A stretch of 64,000 bases of DNA from Lactarius indigo (lineage: Eukaryota > Basidiomycota > Agaricomycetes > Russulales > Russulaceae), in contig JAFKAC010000180.1 in NCBI GenBank assembly GCA_025766275.1, positions 1 to 64,000 of the forward strand. The letters are read 5' to 3'. This document shows, in pieces, positions 1 to 12,366 of the stretch. Both the position numbers and the translations under genes were made by a program. How positions within the stretch are numbered: the stretch's first letter is position 1; every line of letters begins with the position of its first letter. The notes under the pieces were generated by a model, which was not told where the DNA came from, did no database searches, and saw only the letters and a program-made list of their open reading frames with translations.

Positions 1-425
1 AGTCATGGACTTTTACATCGTATCAGTCAGCATGTAGTTAGCATGTGATTCGTGACTCATGTATGACTCATTCCTAGGATAGCTGTACTAGGGTTCGAGC
101 TAGTTACGCTACGGATAGGTTACCTTCTAGCGGCGCTTCAAAGCCCGTGCGTATCTGTATAAGTAGTTGTCTAGAAGACCAAGAGTCTCCATCTTGGTCT
201 TCTTCAATCCACCATTTGCCTCGCCTCTTGCCTTAGTCCCGGACTAAGAGTACTTCCGCTGCTATCCACCAAGGGATTAGTACTTCTTCATCCTTGCTGC
301 AGTGTGTGCCAGTGAGCCCCTGTTCAGTTCGCATTGGTTGACACCAGTCCCCATTGCCTAGTCTTCGCTAAGTCGATTACGCCTATCTCAAGTCCAAGTC
401 GGACTAATGCTGGTGGAGCATAACA
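1..425 (+). mobile_element. LTR end of a gypsy-type element (solo or 3' LTR, left part outside window)
   Basis: The segment ends in TAACA at 425, directly against the LINE reverse transcriptase, as an LTR terminus would. It carries a TATA-like GTATAAGTAG near 157-166. About 15 to 35 nt further on is an inverted repeat, AGAAGACCAAGA (173-184) facing TCTTGGTCTTCT (192-203), the same U3/R hairpin seen in elements A and B of this window. This gives plus-strand orientation. Because what follows is LINE and not a gag leader, this is either a solo LTR or the 3' LTR of an element lying to the left. The 5' end is not visible. The left flank needed to test for a target duplication is also outside. Confidence 0.65.
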
Positions 426-510
426 CCTTGGTAAGGATTTTGTAGTCTGTGTTTAGCAGCGTTATCGGGCGGTAATTACTGATCTCAGTAGGGTCTTTCT
501 TTTGAAGATC
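426..510 (-). pseudogene. LINE reverse transcriptase, N-terminal fragment
   Basis: Minus-strand translation gives DLQKKDPTEISNYRPITLLN followed by TDYKILTKV. This is the signature at the start of LINE-type reverse transcriptases, where a YRPI(T/S)LLN block precedes the fingers domain. The frame ends at 426 against the LTR terminus, so the catalytic palm is missing here. The upstream part (about 511-1380) continues as a linker region with several frameshifts. Confidence 0.8.
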
Positions 511-1380
511 GGCACATCCATCCTAGGCAAAGTCGGAGTTTTCGTCAACTCCGTGTTTTTGTATGTTGCAGAACAGTATTGTAAGTGCTTAACTATATGA
601 AGGCTTCTTGGTTCACTTTCTGTGCAGCTTCGTAGCGTTCGTCTAGCAGTTTCCAGAGTTCATATGGGCATCCATCCATCCCGGTTGCGGATCCATTCTT
701 TGCTAGTTTTATCGCCTTTTTCACCTGTGCTTTGTAGATGTTCCAGTTTTGGGGTCCCTTTGGGATCTTCGTAGTTTCTGTTCGTGGGGGATTTCCTCAG
801 TTGGCTTCATACTTTGTTCAGGTATTCCTCCTCATCGTCTGCTAACAGGTTTCCATCTTGTTGTAGTTTTTCATGGTAATCTCTTGCTAGTTTGGCCATC
901 CGTTTGGTACCTCGTTTGTATTGGGGGGGTTTGATCCAGGGATCTTGAGTCGGCCGATTAGGTCTCTCGGTTTATTTTTCTTGCTTGTTTTGACCATATA
1001 CCTCCAAGGCGTTCCCCATGGTCTAGAAGTTTTGCTCGGTATAGTTCCTTTTGGTTTCGGGCTTCGATTTTCTCTAGGTTTGTGAGCTCGTTTGCGAGGT
1101 ATGCCTCGTTTATTCTGGTGCTTTCATCCCAGTCTAGTTCCGGCTTTTTTGCTATCTCTTCAGGTCTTTACTAGGTTTTTTTTCGCACGGTATGTTTCCA
1201 TTGTATTTCTTTCGTGGTTTGTTGTGCTTGCTTGGTTATGTCATCCTTGAAGCTTTTCCAGAGAAGCTGTGGGTTAGTTGTGTGTCGTGGTACGTCGTTC
1301 CTTTCCGTCTCTGCCATATCTTTCAAGAGTTGTTGACCTTTTTCGTCTATCACTTGCTTAGTTTTTATTTCTTAGGATCA

Positions 1381-2226
1381 TTAGCGGCCATGTCCATCGG
1401 CCTTTCCCGATTTGGGGGTTGCTTGCTGGGGTGAATTTGGTCGTCGCAATCCAGTGTGTCGGGACTGGGGTTGGGCCCGATTCTCCAGTCTAGCGTGTGC
1501 GCCGCCTTCTCTAGCTTTCACGTATATCCTGTCTAGTCTGATTGGATCTGGTGTCTGCTTGCATTTGCGCGGTATGTGAAACATCGTTCTTTGGGGTTTC
1601 TATGCCTCCATGTGTCTTCCAGGTCAAGGTGGTGCCATAGGTCTCTTAGGGCTTCCACAGCGTTTTGGTTGTCGTGTGTATTGGGGCTCTGTCTATTGGG
1701 TCTTCTGTGACGTTAAAATCCCCAGCAGGAAGGTCTGGGCGGTTCACACCGCGGTTTACACGTTCCTGTTATTGTTCTCCAGAAGTCGGGGTGCTCAGCT
1801 CTGTTGTTCAGTGCGTAGATGTTGATCAGTGTGGTCTCTTCTGACCCATGCCAATTGATTGTTAGAGCAATGGCTCGTCCTGGGATGAGCTCCATCATCG
1901 TGTATGTTTTAGGGGCGATTATACTTTTGTTTATAATGAAGGCAACTCCCGCTGATGCTCACGGGTTTGTCGGGGTTGTGTGAGGTGATTAGGTCAAATT
2001 TCTGGCTGAAGCAGGTGAGTATATTTTGGACTCTTTCGTCGTCCAGGTGAGTTTCTTGGATAGCTAATATTGCTATTTTGTATGTATTAAGTGTTCGGTT
2101 TATTGTTGACCATTTTTCGACCCCGTTCATTTGGTGCGATGGAGCTGTGAAGCCGTTCACGTTTAGGGTTGCTATATTAATGTTGGCTTTACGTCGTAGT
2201 ACTGTTTGACTACGGGTGGGGGGCAA
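1381..2226 (-). pseudogene. LINE endonuclease (EEP/APE-like) domain, frameshifted
   Basis: Three minus-strand frames together make an endonuclease/exonuclease/phosphatase domain. The first (1909-2226) has INIATLNVNGF and LAIQETHLDD, the Asn- and Glu-containing metal-site motifs of LINE endonucleases. The second (1713-1898) has TLINIYALNN. The third (1381-1584) contains IRLDRIYV, matching the conserved R-hD-hh region near the C-terminus. The pieces are separated by frameshifts and stops, so no full protein could be made. In an active LINE this domain nicks the target DNA to prime reverse transcription. Confidence 0.8.
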
Positions 2227-2486
2227 TTGTTGCCCAGGTATTGGGTGGTACGGTTCTGTACCTCGGTGTATCCTCCCTTGTTGGGGGGTTCACCGTTTGT
2301 CCAGGTATGGACTTGGGCAGGCAGGGGGCTAGGGTGGGGGGCGGCGGTGCTTATGGGCATCATGCGTGAGAGGAGGTGAGCAGGGGCGTCTCGTATTTAA
2401 GCATTCTATGGAAACTAGCTAGTTATTGGTCGGATCATTTTTATTTACATTGGGGGGTATCTAGTGCAATTCCGATTGCTGGTTCA

Positions 2487-3691
2487 CTACGTGTAGGTGA
2501 TGGGTCCAGATCCCCTGCCTCGGCCCCTGGCTTTGCCTTTTTCGTTGCGTCTCTTAGGGCCGTTCCAGCCATCGACGTCGGGGAACGGGCAGAGGCCCCT
2601 AGGGTGGTCTACTCCATGACAGATACCACAGTTGTAGGGACTGATGTTCGTTATCCCAGTTCCCATCATCGGGGCCGAGTAGGTGTGGTTAGCTAGGTAT
2701 TTTCTTACCCTGGGCCAGACTCCTAGGTTGATCGCCTCTCATCCTTTTGTGTAGACGTTGAATTGCAGGATTAGTAGGGTCTCCGGGTTGCTTGATGTCG
2801 AGGCGGGTGAGGTGGACCAAGCTGGTGAGCTTGAGGAGGGCTTCATATACTTGTAGCCTTTCTTCCTCCGGGTGCTTGTTGCGACCGTTACAATGTAGTT
2901 CCTTGTCTCAGGGTCTTCCCAGACACTTTTGATGATGACTTCAATGTCTTCTTTGTCATGGAGTGAAAGCCTCTGATTGCAAAGAGGAACTCCGGACATA
3001 CACGTCCCAGAGGGGTGGCCCGGAAGGTGATGGCTGGGGATGACCATATTGTTTGTTGGAGGAGGGTGTCGACTTGCTCAGGTGTTAGGTTGAAGACTAG
3101 AAAAGCGTTGGGGTGACGCTTGGCGGTGATGGCTTCAGTGCTGGCTCGTGGAGTGGCTACTCCTACATTCTGCGATTTGGTGATTTCCGTAATGGCAGCC
3201 ATGAGTCTTGCTTTAATGTCTTCGTACATGTTGACATTCCTTGCCTCGTTTTCGAAGGGAATGGCTATGAGTTTCCCTCATTGGAAGTTTTCCCAGTCAC
3301 TGATAAGGTCAAGGTCAAGGTATTTGAAGATGGACGTTGGGTGCGCGTCCTGCACCTGGGGCATGGGGCCTGGGGTGAATTTGTCGACGATGGCAAGGGG
3401 GTTTGCGCCTCTCACGTTAGGGTCAGTACGGTCCGCTTCCACTAGGCCTCTGACCGAGGCGGTGGGTCTTCCGGTTCCCATGGCGGGGCTGGGGGGGGTG
3501 TGATGTTCACGTTGCATGCAGTCTTCTTGGGGCGTGAGATTGGCGAAGATCATTGGGATGTCGTCGTCCGGTGTACTCTGATGGGTGAGGCTGTTGGCGT
3601 GTCCCTGTGAGTATCTGGTGGGTGTGGCCAGGGGGGTCGGGGAGCCTTCACCAGAGATGGGTGGGAGTACGTATGGAGACAGGGAGTACAT
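2487..3691 (-). pseudogene. LINE ORF1 (gag-like), frameshifted
   Basis: The minus strand reads a 137-residue Pro-rich segment (3278-3691). It continues in another frame with a stretch containing FLVFNLTPEQVDTLLQQTIW (2888-3229), then shifts again near 2900 to end in CGICHGVDHPRGLCPFP and a Gly/Arg-rich tail (2487-2700). The final cysteine/histidine group resembles the nucleic-acid-binding knuckle of fungal LINE ORF1 proteins. At least two frameshifts separate the parts. Function as an RNA-binding ORF1p is inferred from position upstream of the endonuclease. Confidence 0.6.
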
Positions 3692-4796
3692 CGGGCCTGA
3701 GGAGGGATAGTGGACTATTGGGGCGAGAGGTGTGGTGGGCGGTGGTTGTATGGCTTCCTCCGGGACCTCAATTGAGGTGATGGAGGGGACAAGGGAGGTG
3801 CCTACAAGGTCGTTGACCGTGCGTAGGTCCTGGTCGTCCTCTTCATTTGTTAGCCCTGTGTGTGCGTTAGTGTGTGCTCGTTTTTGCTCGCTTTAGTGTG
3901 GGGCTTACTTAGGGGTCTCTTCCTGTTTTTCCTGTTTTCTGTTGCAGCGGTGGCAGGGCTGCTTGTCACGGAGATGCGGGCAGATTGGATTGTTGTTATC
4001 TTGTTGGGGGGTTCTTTGGTGGGGCGTTCTGGGGGTTGGGTTGGGTTTTGTGGTGGCTTGGGGGCGGTGGTGGCGGCGGCAGTGGGAGAGGGGGGTGGTG
4101 CGTCCATCGTTGGTAGCTGCGGGTGGTGGGCGGTCTTGTGGTGTTTAAATGTTCGTTGGGGGAGGGTCCTCGGAATGGGTGGTTCCGTCAGGGGTGCGTG
4201 TGGGTTGGGATTTGGATTAGCGTTGTTTTTAGTTTAGTTGTCGATTGGTGTACTTACTATGCGGTATGAGAGGGGTTGATGGTGGCGTTGTGCGTACTTG
4301 GGGTGACGGTTGTGGGGCGTGACGGTTTTGTTTGCCGGGTCGGTGTCGGTGTCGGGCTTCTGTTGAGGGTCCCAGGTGTCTGGTGGTGTTGTTGCTCTGC
4401 GTCGTCTGTGGGGGTTGTGTTTTGGTGGTAGTGGGGGTTCTTCCTGTTTATGAGTCATATTGGCAGAGAGTGTGGGTGTTCGTTGGTTGGGTTCTGGTTG
4501 GTGGGTCGTTTTGGCGGGCCCTTGGTTTGTTGGGGGGGGGGGGTGGAGTGTTCTCGTTCTTGCTCAGTTCTCTCAGTATGATTGTTGGTCTTTTTGACCG
4601 TGTGATGGTTGTATGAGTGTGTATTGTTACAGCAGGGCCGGTGGTATTCGGGGACTGGGATAGGGCTCATCTGCCATTGCAGCTTGCTCTTGGTCCTAGT
4701 CCGTCCTTGCCCCGGCTTTGCCGTGGGAATTCCGTTCCCTGGTGGTGGTTACGGTTCAAGGAGCCCCACAGGAAGACATCTCAGCCAATGGATAGT

Positions 4797-5440
4797 GGTG
4801 GCTTATGTAATTGATACCCCCAACCGACGGTGAGAATCTTCTGTAATTCATACTCAGCCGGCGCCGGCCGACGTCGGAGAATCCGACGTAATTGATAGTC
4901 CAACCGGTGCCGGCTGGAAGCGGGGTGTCCGCTTTTCGATTATTAGCATAAACAAGTCAATACATGACTCATTGTGATACATATTGGTGGCAGGAAGTAC
5001 AGGGAATGTGGATATATAAGCAATGACCAAAGGTTACTCCTGAATGGATGTTGGGGGATACCTTTACAGTATAACAAGTCCATAGGATGTATGGGGAGTT
5101 CGGATGAATTTTCAGTGAACCCTGAGCTTGACCATGAGTGTTCCAGGAGTAGGAACCAGTGGGTCTTGTCATTATTTGATTGAGGGTCATACTCATATAC
5201 AACAAAGAGATGTAGAAATACTGTTCAAATGAAAAGGGGTTTGAAGAGACTAACATATAAGTGCATCCAGCAGGGATATCCTCGATGAAATACACAACCA
5301 GTTTGTAAACAATTAGTTGACCAATATCCATATGGGTTCAGGGCACATCATTGAAGCTATGGGCGGACACTCCGCCAGCATGACTATATACATGTTTATA
5401 TCTATCTATTCATGCTCCAGATGTCAGGATGGACTTTAGC
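4797..5440 (+). repeat. Left terminal inverted repeat of KDZ element
   Basis: The outer 170 bp (4797-4966) match the reverse complement of 17574-17743 with only a handful of changes. Homology continues inward to about 5440 at visibly lower identity; for example GACAGGAAGTACAGGGAAT on the right aligns with GGCAGGAAGTACAGGGAAT on the left. It contains CGG-N5-CCG sites at 4875-4885, 4921-4931 and 5364-5374. Confidence 0.9.
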
Positions 5441-5503
5441 TGCACCCCGACCAGTATCCATATTCCTGTGAAGTGATCAGAAGTCTGGGGAAGGGGCTAA
5501 TTG

Positions 5504-7534
5504 TTAGCCACTAACCTGACCTTCTCTGAGACCTTGATAGTTCGTTTGATTTCTTTCCCTTTCCCTTTTGCTACATGAGGCTGATGGCCAACTTGCATTT
5601 CTTTCCATTGAAGCTGAGGAGAGTGTGATGGTCCTGCCATTTCTGTGCATTGATGAATGATTGGTGGTGCCGGATGTAATGTGGATAGGATGCAAACCTG
5701 GAAATGAAGATCTATTCATGCTCAGATAATCGTGTCCAGCAGAGGTGGGACTGGGACCTCCATCATCATCTACATGCAATGTTGTCATTGATAAGTTGAG
5801 GGTAACCCAATAACAATCGGACTCACCAGGACAAGCGTCCTCCTGTATATAAGACATATTCAAGGGTGGAGACCTCATAGCCACTTCATCCTCAGATGGA
5901 TCAGTCCTGTCAGATGAATCATCATTCCTGGATGAATCATCTGAAGAATCTTCAGCATCAGTAATGTCATCCTCCTGATCAGAGTCCCGACTAGCTGGAA
6001 GAATGAAGCACTCTTCATCAGATGCTGGTGATTGCTGCTTTCGAGCCCTTCGGACACTCCGCATAGGCCTTGGGGAATCTTCCAAATTACTAAAGAGTGG
6101 GGACGTTGATACCCACATCAAGGGGTCAATGCCTTTATCTTGCCTGTCACTCCAGTGGTACAGTAGACGAAAGACCTCTCCAATCTGGATCTTAGATGGG
6201 TCCTTCCACTCAAACCCATCTGGAATACATTCATCACGAATCCAGGAAGATGGATCCTTGACCAATGATCCCCATGGAATGGTCAGTGTTGGCTTTCCAG
6301 TGACATAACCTTATTCCGACATATTAAATACTGATACACATTTATTAAAAGAATGGCTTACGGATATGTGCAGTGCAATAATCCCTGAGCAATGACTGAA
6401 CAATCTTGGCTTTATATCCATGACGCTGAGTAACTGTCGGAAGCTCCGGACATCCATCTGCATCAAATACAAGGGGGATTGGGGATTGGATTGTCCTTGA
6501 GTTGTCCTTTTTTGGATGCTCCTGGACAGTCTCTAGAATGTACATGAATGATATTCACTCACTGGGATAAGAAGCTTGTCAAACCTTTTGCAAAGCACTT
6601 TAATCCAAATTGAGTCCACTGCTCCCAGAGGGCAGCACTCTTCCAGTCTGGGCAGAATTTCCGAAAGTCCTTTCCATCCTGCAATACACTGTTCACATCA
6701 TTGCTGAAATTGGTTTGCATCAATTGATGGTCAGTACAGATTAAGGATACATTTTTGGATGACTTACAAGCCAATCTTGAGGTTGTTGTCTTCACCCTCA
6801 TATGCTGTGAGAACAATGGAACGAATACCACATGTCTTGTAGAGTTGACTTTGAAAGTCTTGGATGATCCGCTCACGCATAGAAGATGCCATTCTGTATA
6901 GAAGAGATGAGAGAAATGGATCCAAGGTGATACATATTTGCGTACCTGGATTGAATATGCTTTGGTGGAGTCTTCTCTGACCATTCCTTAGCAGCATCTA
7001 CATACTCCCTTTGATCTTTAGGGGATACATCATTCCATAAAGCAGTGGTTGCATCTTGAAGGGCCCCCAGGAATGCGGGGTTCCCTGGCTCTGTCCCAGA
7101 GTCCTCCCTAGCACGCTCCAAGACTTCCTCACGGTGCAGGTGATAGAATGCATTCCTGGCAGACCATTTGCGAGTGAACTTGATATATTGACGCCTGGGG
7201 CGGATGTAGTGGTTATAAAACCATTTCTGAATTTTCTGAAATCTGAAATGAGCAATATATCCGTCACTGTATAAATGAAGCCCACCTTTGTGGCCACCTT
7301 CTTATCAAATGGTGCACTAGAAGGGCGGAGCAGATATAACTGGGCCATGGCTTTCTCAATTATCCTGGTACGAAGGCTTGTATCAGCAGCTTGGAACTCT
7401 TCAAGATATTCCTGCAATACATCTGCATCTTCAGGAGTAATGATAAATCCTGTGTCACCAGACTGTGCTCTTTGACTCTGTGATATCTCGGACTCTCCGC
7501 CAGAGCCAGAGTAAGTGATGTCCTCGTTCTGCAT
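5504..7534 (-). CDS. KDZ-element accessory protein, 586 aa, function unknown
   Basis: Six exons (7534-7286, 7235-6946, 6893-6768, 6703-6585, 6532-6362, 6309-5504) join in frame through introns of about 50-64 nt and give 586 residues. I chose the ATG at 7534; the frame upstream has only a non-ATG codon. The N-terminal half is a conserved-looking basic and aromatic block (KKIQKWFYNHYIRPR, FTRKWSARNAFYH, then QLYKTCGIRSIVLTAYEGED). I recognise this type from hypothetical proteins of mushroom genomes, but I do not know its fold. The C-terminal third is acidic and Ser/Asp-rich and looks disordered. It is transcribed away from the centre toward the left TIR. Being intact in an intact element argues for a role in transposition or element control, which is inference. 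Confidence 0.7.
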
Positions 7535-8580
7535 GGGGATATTAATCAAAGGTGATCAGAGGATATGGATACGGTGTGTGTGGATAGATATATTGAGCAT
7601 GAAGTAGTTTAAATACATGACAGTAGTTTGGTTGTGTTGGATCAGAAAACAAAATATGGACACTGGCAATCGGGATATAGTGAGGGTAAAACAGGGACAC
7701 ATAGGTTAATATATGTGGTAAGATAATATAACAGGTTTCAATGGGTTTGAATACGGATCTGGGTGAGAGGTGCCACATGACATGGATGGGAAATATGGAC
7801 ATGAATTATGGTTTCACATATGTTTCACGCATGGGCTAGATATGCTTGTACCTCAAGAGCGGACCTCCCGCTTTTGATGAATCGTGACAGCTATCTACAT
7901 GGAGAATAGGATGTATATCAATGAGAAATGGTACTGAGCCTATACATCAAGGAGGGGGTGTGAATATGATGCATGGCTTCACATATATTTCATATTTGGC
8001 TAGACATGCTTGTGCAAGGAGATCGTGCCTCCTGCTCACATAGTACATCATATGACGATGTCTCACCTGTTGCATCGGGGACCCCGACACATTGTACGTA
8101 TCAGATTCGGTCCTGCACAGCATGTCATCGATATTTCAGGTGTGTTGGGCCACCTGACATATCACGTGGCATTCTCCCATACATCCATACATCAAACTGG
8201 GGATCTGAAACATCCCATCTGTGGCACGCGTTTGATATGGACATCGTAGATAGTTCCTAGTGATTCATGCGGCAAGTAGTGTTTTGACATGGTCTGAACT
8301 AATATGTCATCAAGCGTATCTGATACGCCGGACCTCCCGACATGTACATATCACGTCATCTTAAGAGACAAAGGTAAATATCAAAGGTAAATATGAACAA
8401 AGGGACGTGGGAAGTCCGCATGTCAGACACGTTACATAACTGATGTATTTAATGGTTGCGGACACTCCGACATGGTACCAAATTGGTACCAAAATGGTAC
8501 CGAAACATGATCTCAATGCGTGATATTGTTACCGACACATGCAAGACGATCACAATACATGTGCTACATAGTTACAGTCC

Positions 8581-9528
8581 TTACTCCAAGTATTTCGCCA
8601 TATTCTCCAGATCAATCAAAGTCTTCAGGATTGAGTCATTGATTGCTTGAACTCGACCCCGCAGCTCTGTGAGCTCATCCCACACATCAGCAAGTGTCAG
8701 CTTGCATCTCTCAATCCTGGACTCGACGTTTCCGAGGTCCTCAGGGAGGGGAGACGCAGGGATGGTGATGCCCATTCGATGCTTGATTGTACGGGTGGAT
8801 GGGGGTATCCCCCCAGTTCGTGCACGAGGGGCGGACCTCCCAGCGGCCTTGACCATTTGTACAGATTAATAGAATAGTCGTATGTAATTGTATATACGTA
8901 CCTTGCGTTTCGGGGCGTCCGACTGCGATGGGGTGATTGCACGCTGAACAGAACTCCCTGGATCATCGACGTCCATCGTATCAGCTATCTGTGACTTTTA
9001 TATGATGCATCAGATAAGCTATAGACGATGGGTAATTATCACATACGCTCAGAGCAAGTCCTGCTGACGTTGGGGAACCTGTCGGGGCACCCGCAGTTGG
9101 AGCGTCACTTGGTTGATCATCAATAGAGATGATCTCAGGTGCTGGTGATACAGGCTTAGCGACCACAGTGGGTTCACGGATAACACGTTGTGAGAGTGGG
9201 ATGCGATCCATAAAGTCTTTGGGTGGAGAGGGTGTGCGCCTCTTCTTGCGCTTGCCATCATCCTATACAACACACTGTTAGTGCTGTCGAATATGTAAAT
9301 ACAGTTACGCACCCGCGGGGTATCCGAAAGACGTGGCCCAGATGGAATAGGTACGACAGGCGACGGTACCTTGGATAGGAATTCAAAGCCAGTGGACACC
9401 CCGGATGCTTCAGAACGCTGTTTCGATGGAGGGCCCATAGACTGAGGCTTTGGTGACGCTTGTTGAGACTGCGGGGTTCCCGCAGCTGCACGAGATCGCG
9501 AACGCGAACCACGAGAGGTATCAGACAT
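8581..9528 (-). CDS. KDZ-element accessory coiled-coil protein, 261 aa
   Basis: Four exons (9528-9313, 9262-9047, 8988-8902, 8847-8581) join in frame into 261 residues starting at the ATG at 9528. The N-terminus is Ser/Arg-rich (SRGSRSRSRAAAG). The middle is Pro-rich with a basic KRKKRR patch that could be a nuclear signal. The last 60 residues (IESRIERCKLTLADVWDELT onward) form a clear heptad-type coiled coil. No catalytic motif is visible. It is divergent from the zinc-cluster gene at 9788, with 259 bp between the start codons, which contain a CGG-N5-CCG site at 9660. Partnering with the divergent zinc-cluster protein through coiled coils is a guess. Confidence 0.6.
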
Positions 9529-9787
9529 ACTGGAGGGGTCTCTGTGGGATATTGGAGCTCGCCACCTGCGTAGATATATATCATATCTAGTCACCACAGT
9601 CATCGCTTGATCTTCGGATCAATCGGATATATATTTTCCAAATTTCCTAAATCAGATTTCGGGGTTCCCGGATACCAGAGGAGATCGATAATCAATAGTG
9701 GGACCCCCAAACGTTTCAAGGTGCTTCCGTCTGAGGCGCTTCCATCTGTGACTTCGCTATCATTCACATTAGACACCCCCACGCTCA

Positions 9788-11525
9788 ATGGGTAGGAAAG
9801 GCCCATCCGAATTGACAAAGCATGAAGTTCAGTTGCTCACCATAGCAGCTAAGTTCATGGCTGCCATGAAACGTGTGGAGGAGACTGGTCCGTCACCAAT
9901 GGAGCTGGACATAATGGATACAAAGATCAACCAAGAAGTGGTGAGTCGATTTAATATCCTCAACGCATATGCGATGTATCTAATGGTATGCTATTCAGAG
10001 AACCATTAATTCGATATTTGCAGGCTATGGGATACATTCCAAGACCCCCCGTGTCCATCCGATCATCCAGGTCATTGGGACCGAGTGGCAGTCAGCTGCA
10101 ATAGAGGACCGCTACCCTGATTGGTTCATACTAACAACTGAATACATTACTACGCTTTGTGAATATGTATCGTCGGAGAACCCGGACTGGCACCTCAAAC
10201 TCTCATCCCTTGATCTGAACTCATATCTGGATGGCCTCCATCCGAGCAAGATGTGGTGGCTCGAAGAGAACACCATACCACAGATGCCCTCAGAATGTGT
10301 GTCAGATATATTGTATCGATTCATACCTATTCACATCCTCATGCACAGCTACAGTTGACAATCTCCCATCCCAGTCGTCGTCTTCACGATTGACACTTGC
10401 CCCTCCTTCCGCCTCCACGGACCCCCCGGAACCCCCGGACCCCCCAGCCACCCCCCCACCCGTACACAATACACGAGGCACAGTAAAGGCACGTGCCATA
10501 CAGACACGTTCGTCGGACCGCCCGGCCGATGCTCCATCCAAACGCCACACTGCTCCATATGCGCTGCGAGGAACGAAACGCGATTCACCGGGCAACCCGG
10601 GAGAAGCATCCGAAACGGTCCCACATCAGAACCCCCCCGTTCCACGTGTCGAAGTGGAGCAGGCATCTCCCCCTCGACCCACACAACGTCAGCGTACGGA
10701 TGCTGGTGATATTGTTGCCTATGGGAATGTAAGTATTCTTATTCCATCCTCCTGCATCCAAATAACGATCTGATGTATATGTGCACTACTTGTAGGACCG
10801 CTGTGGCCCCTGCATCCATTTTGGGGATTCTGAATGCAAAGCCCAGGCCAATAAGCGGTCAATCGCATGTGTGAAGTGTGCGCAGAGGCACAAGCCATGT
10901 GAACCCCCTGCGACGTGGGCCATCCCGCTGCATCGTGCAATGGAGGCCAGATCAACACCATCGATGGGAGCGGGGTCCCCGGGTACGTCCCACCTGTTTT
11001 CTGCAAGCGTAAACGAAACCCACATGCATCACACACCTAGTAGGAAGCTTCGGGGACTCCCGCGTTGATGCACTGGAGCGCAAAGTGGAGTCATTGACAT
11101 CGAAACTTGGTGATGTCACTCAGACAGTAGACCGTGTGCTATTTGAGGTCGTAAACACACGCCAGGATTCGCATGACACACGGCTTATGGTTGGGAAACT
11201 CCTGTCTCACCAGGGTATCGAATCGACATCGATTCCTGGTGTCGGGATGCCCCCCACCAATCGTCGCTCAGTATCCCCTGGTGTCCAGTCGACCTCATCA
11301 GTTGGAGCACATATGTCTGGCCTCACTCTCTCTGACATTCGGCCTCCTTCTTCCCTTTCAAGTGCACCCCCAAGCCGCTCTCGCCAACCATCAGGTAAGC
11401 ACTTATATCATCTGAATCGGAAACACAGGCTCATCCACATTACAGGGGAGAGCGTTGCCTCAGGGGGACGTCTGACCCCATCTGGAATATCTGGTGGGTC
11501 ATCATCGGCTGGTCCTGTGGCTTAG
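9788..11525 (+). CDS. KDZ-element zinc-cluster (Zn2Cys6-like) coiled-coil protein, 482 aa
   Basis: Six exons (9788-9940, 9999-10296, 10349-10728, 10796-10982, 11044-11394, 11446-11525) give 482 residues in one frame. The N-terminal 150 residues include a helical region and a folded-looking block (IGTEWQSAAIEDRYPDWFIL). A Pro-rich linker follows. At about residues 279-312 lies a six-cysteine cluster, CGPC...C...CVKC...C, with spacing C-X2-C-X7-C-X10-C-X2-C-X6-C, close to the Gal4-type Zn2Cys6 pattern. About 30 residues later comes a heptad stretch (DALERKVESLTSKLGDV) like the dimerisation coil of Zn2Cys6 factors. Unlike classical members, the cluster is not N-terminal and its first loop lacks the usual basic residues. 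DNA binding to CGG triplets is therefore plausible but unproven. Confidence 0.7.
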
Positions 11526-12366
11526 AATGGAGTGTTTCTATTTAAATGATGTATACTATTCTGTAAACGCATGTTCGGGAGGTCCGGCCCATTGAGGGTC
11601 GAAATATATGATGTGTCAGGACTGTTTGCATGTGACCATATCAACGTAATAATCACCATGTGATCCAGTGACTAAGGGGCCTTCGTTTCGAATATATGAT
11701 GACTTGTATTTGAAGCAGGCGTGATACGTGTGATGTGTCGGGGTCCCCGCTTCTATGAATAGGAGAGCATCATGTGGTATTGGGGGATACCTGATGACGT
11801 GTCGTGTGGGACTGTATCTAGATTTACATTTTCCATATGCAACAGTTTGGGGTCCCTGTATCAATGTATGATGGGAAGGTGTCATGTGATGTGTCGGGAG
11901 GTCCGCTCAATTGGATATGCTGATTGAAGCGTTGTGTGGGACTGTATTACAATTGCTACCTGGTACACATAAAACATGTTTTACATATGCAACAGTCCAG
12001 AACCCTGCTTCAATATGTTTGTTATTTCCTTGTGGTATATCTGAAGGTCTATGTGACATCTGCATCAAACAATCAAATATATTTGTTACAAATATGCGTA
12101 CAGTGTGGCGGGGACCCCGCTGTAATGCATGGGATATCCGTATGTGGTTTGGTGGGTATTGTGATACCTGTATTAGATGTAATGCTACAGGGATTCGCGA
12201 AACACGTATGGGAGATAGTTGTGCGATTAGATGGGGAGTCCGGCATGATACTAGATGGCATACACAATGCTCCTACATATGAGGCAAACATGTAACTGTG
12301 TTCCACACATGATAGTTCAATTAGGGGATATTTATACCGTGTAACAGCTAGACTACATTATACACC

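Larger units (their letters stand above)
426..4670 (-). mobile_element. Degenerate LINE (non-LTR retrotransposon), 5' part to start of RT
   Basis: On the minus strand, reading from about 4670 down, I see a proline- and threonine-rich leader, an ORF1/gag-like protein with a zinc-knuckle-like end, an apurinic-type endonuclease domain, and the first residues of a reverse transcriptase (SNYRPITLLNTDYKILTKV, about 426-490). Coding is spread over several frames with stops and frameshifts, so the copy is dead. The RT is cut by the LTR that ends at 425, so the rest of the LINE, if present, lies outside the window. The 3700-4670 part is strongly G/T-rich on the plus strand. The order ORF1, EN, RT is that of Tad/jockey-like fungal LINEs; the exact clade is inference. 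Confidence 0.8.

Noticed and set aside
3850..4620. Long plus-strand frames rich in Val, Gly and Leu
   Set aside because: They come from G/T-rich DNA opposite the Pro/Thr-rich LINE leader and show no domain; the LINE reading on the minus strand explains them.
5504..7534. TET/JBP oxygenase as KDZ cargo
   Set aside because: KDZ elements can carry TET/JBP genes, but no HxD...H oxygenase motif is visible in any accessory protein here.
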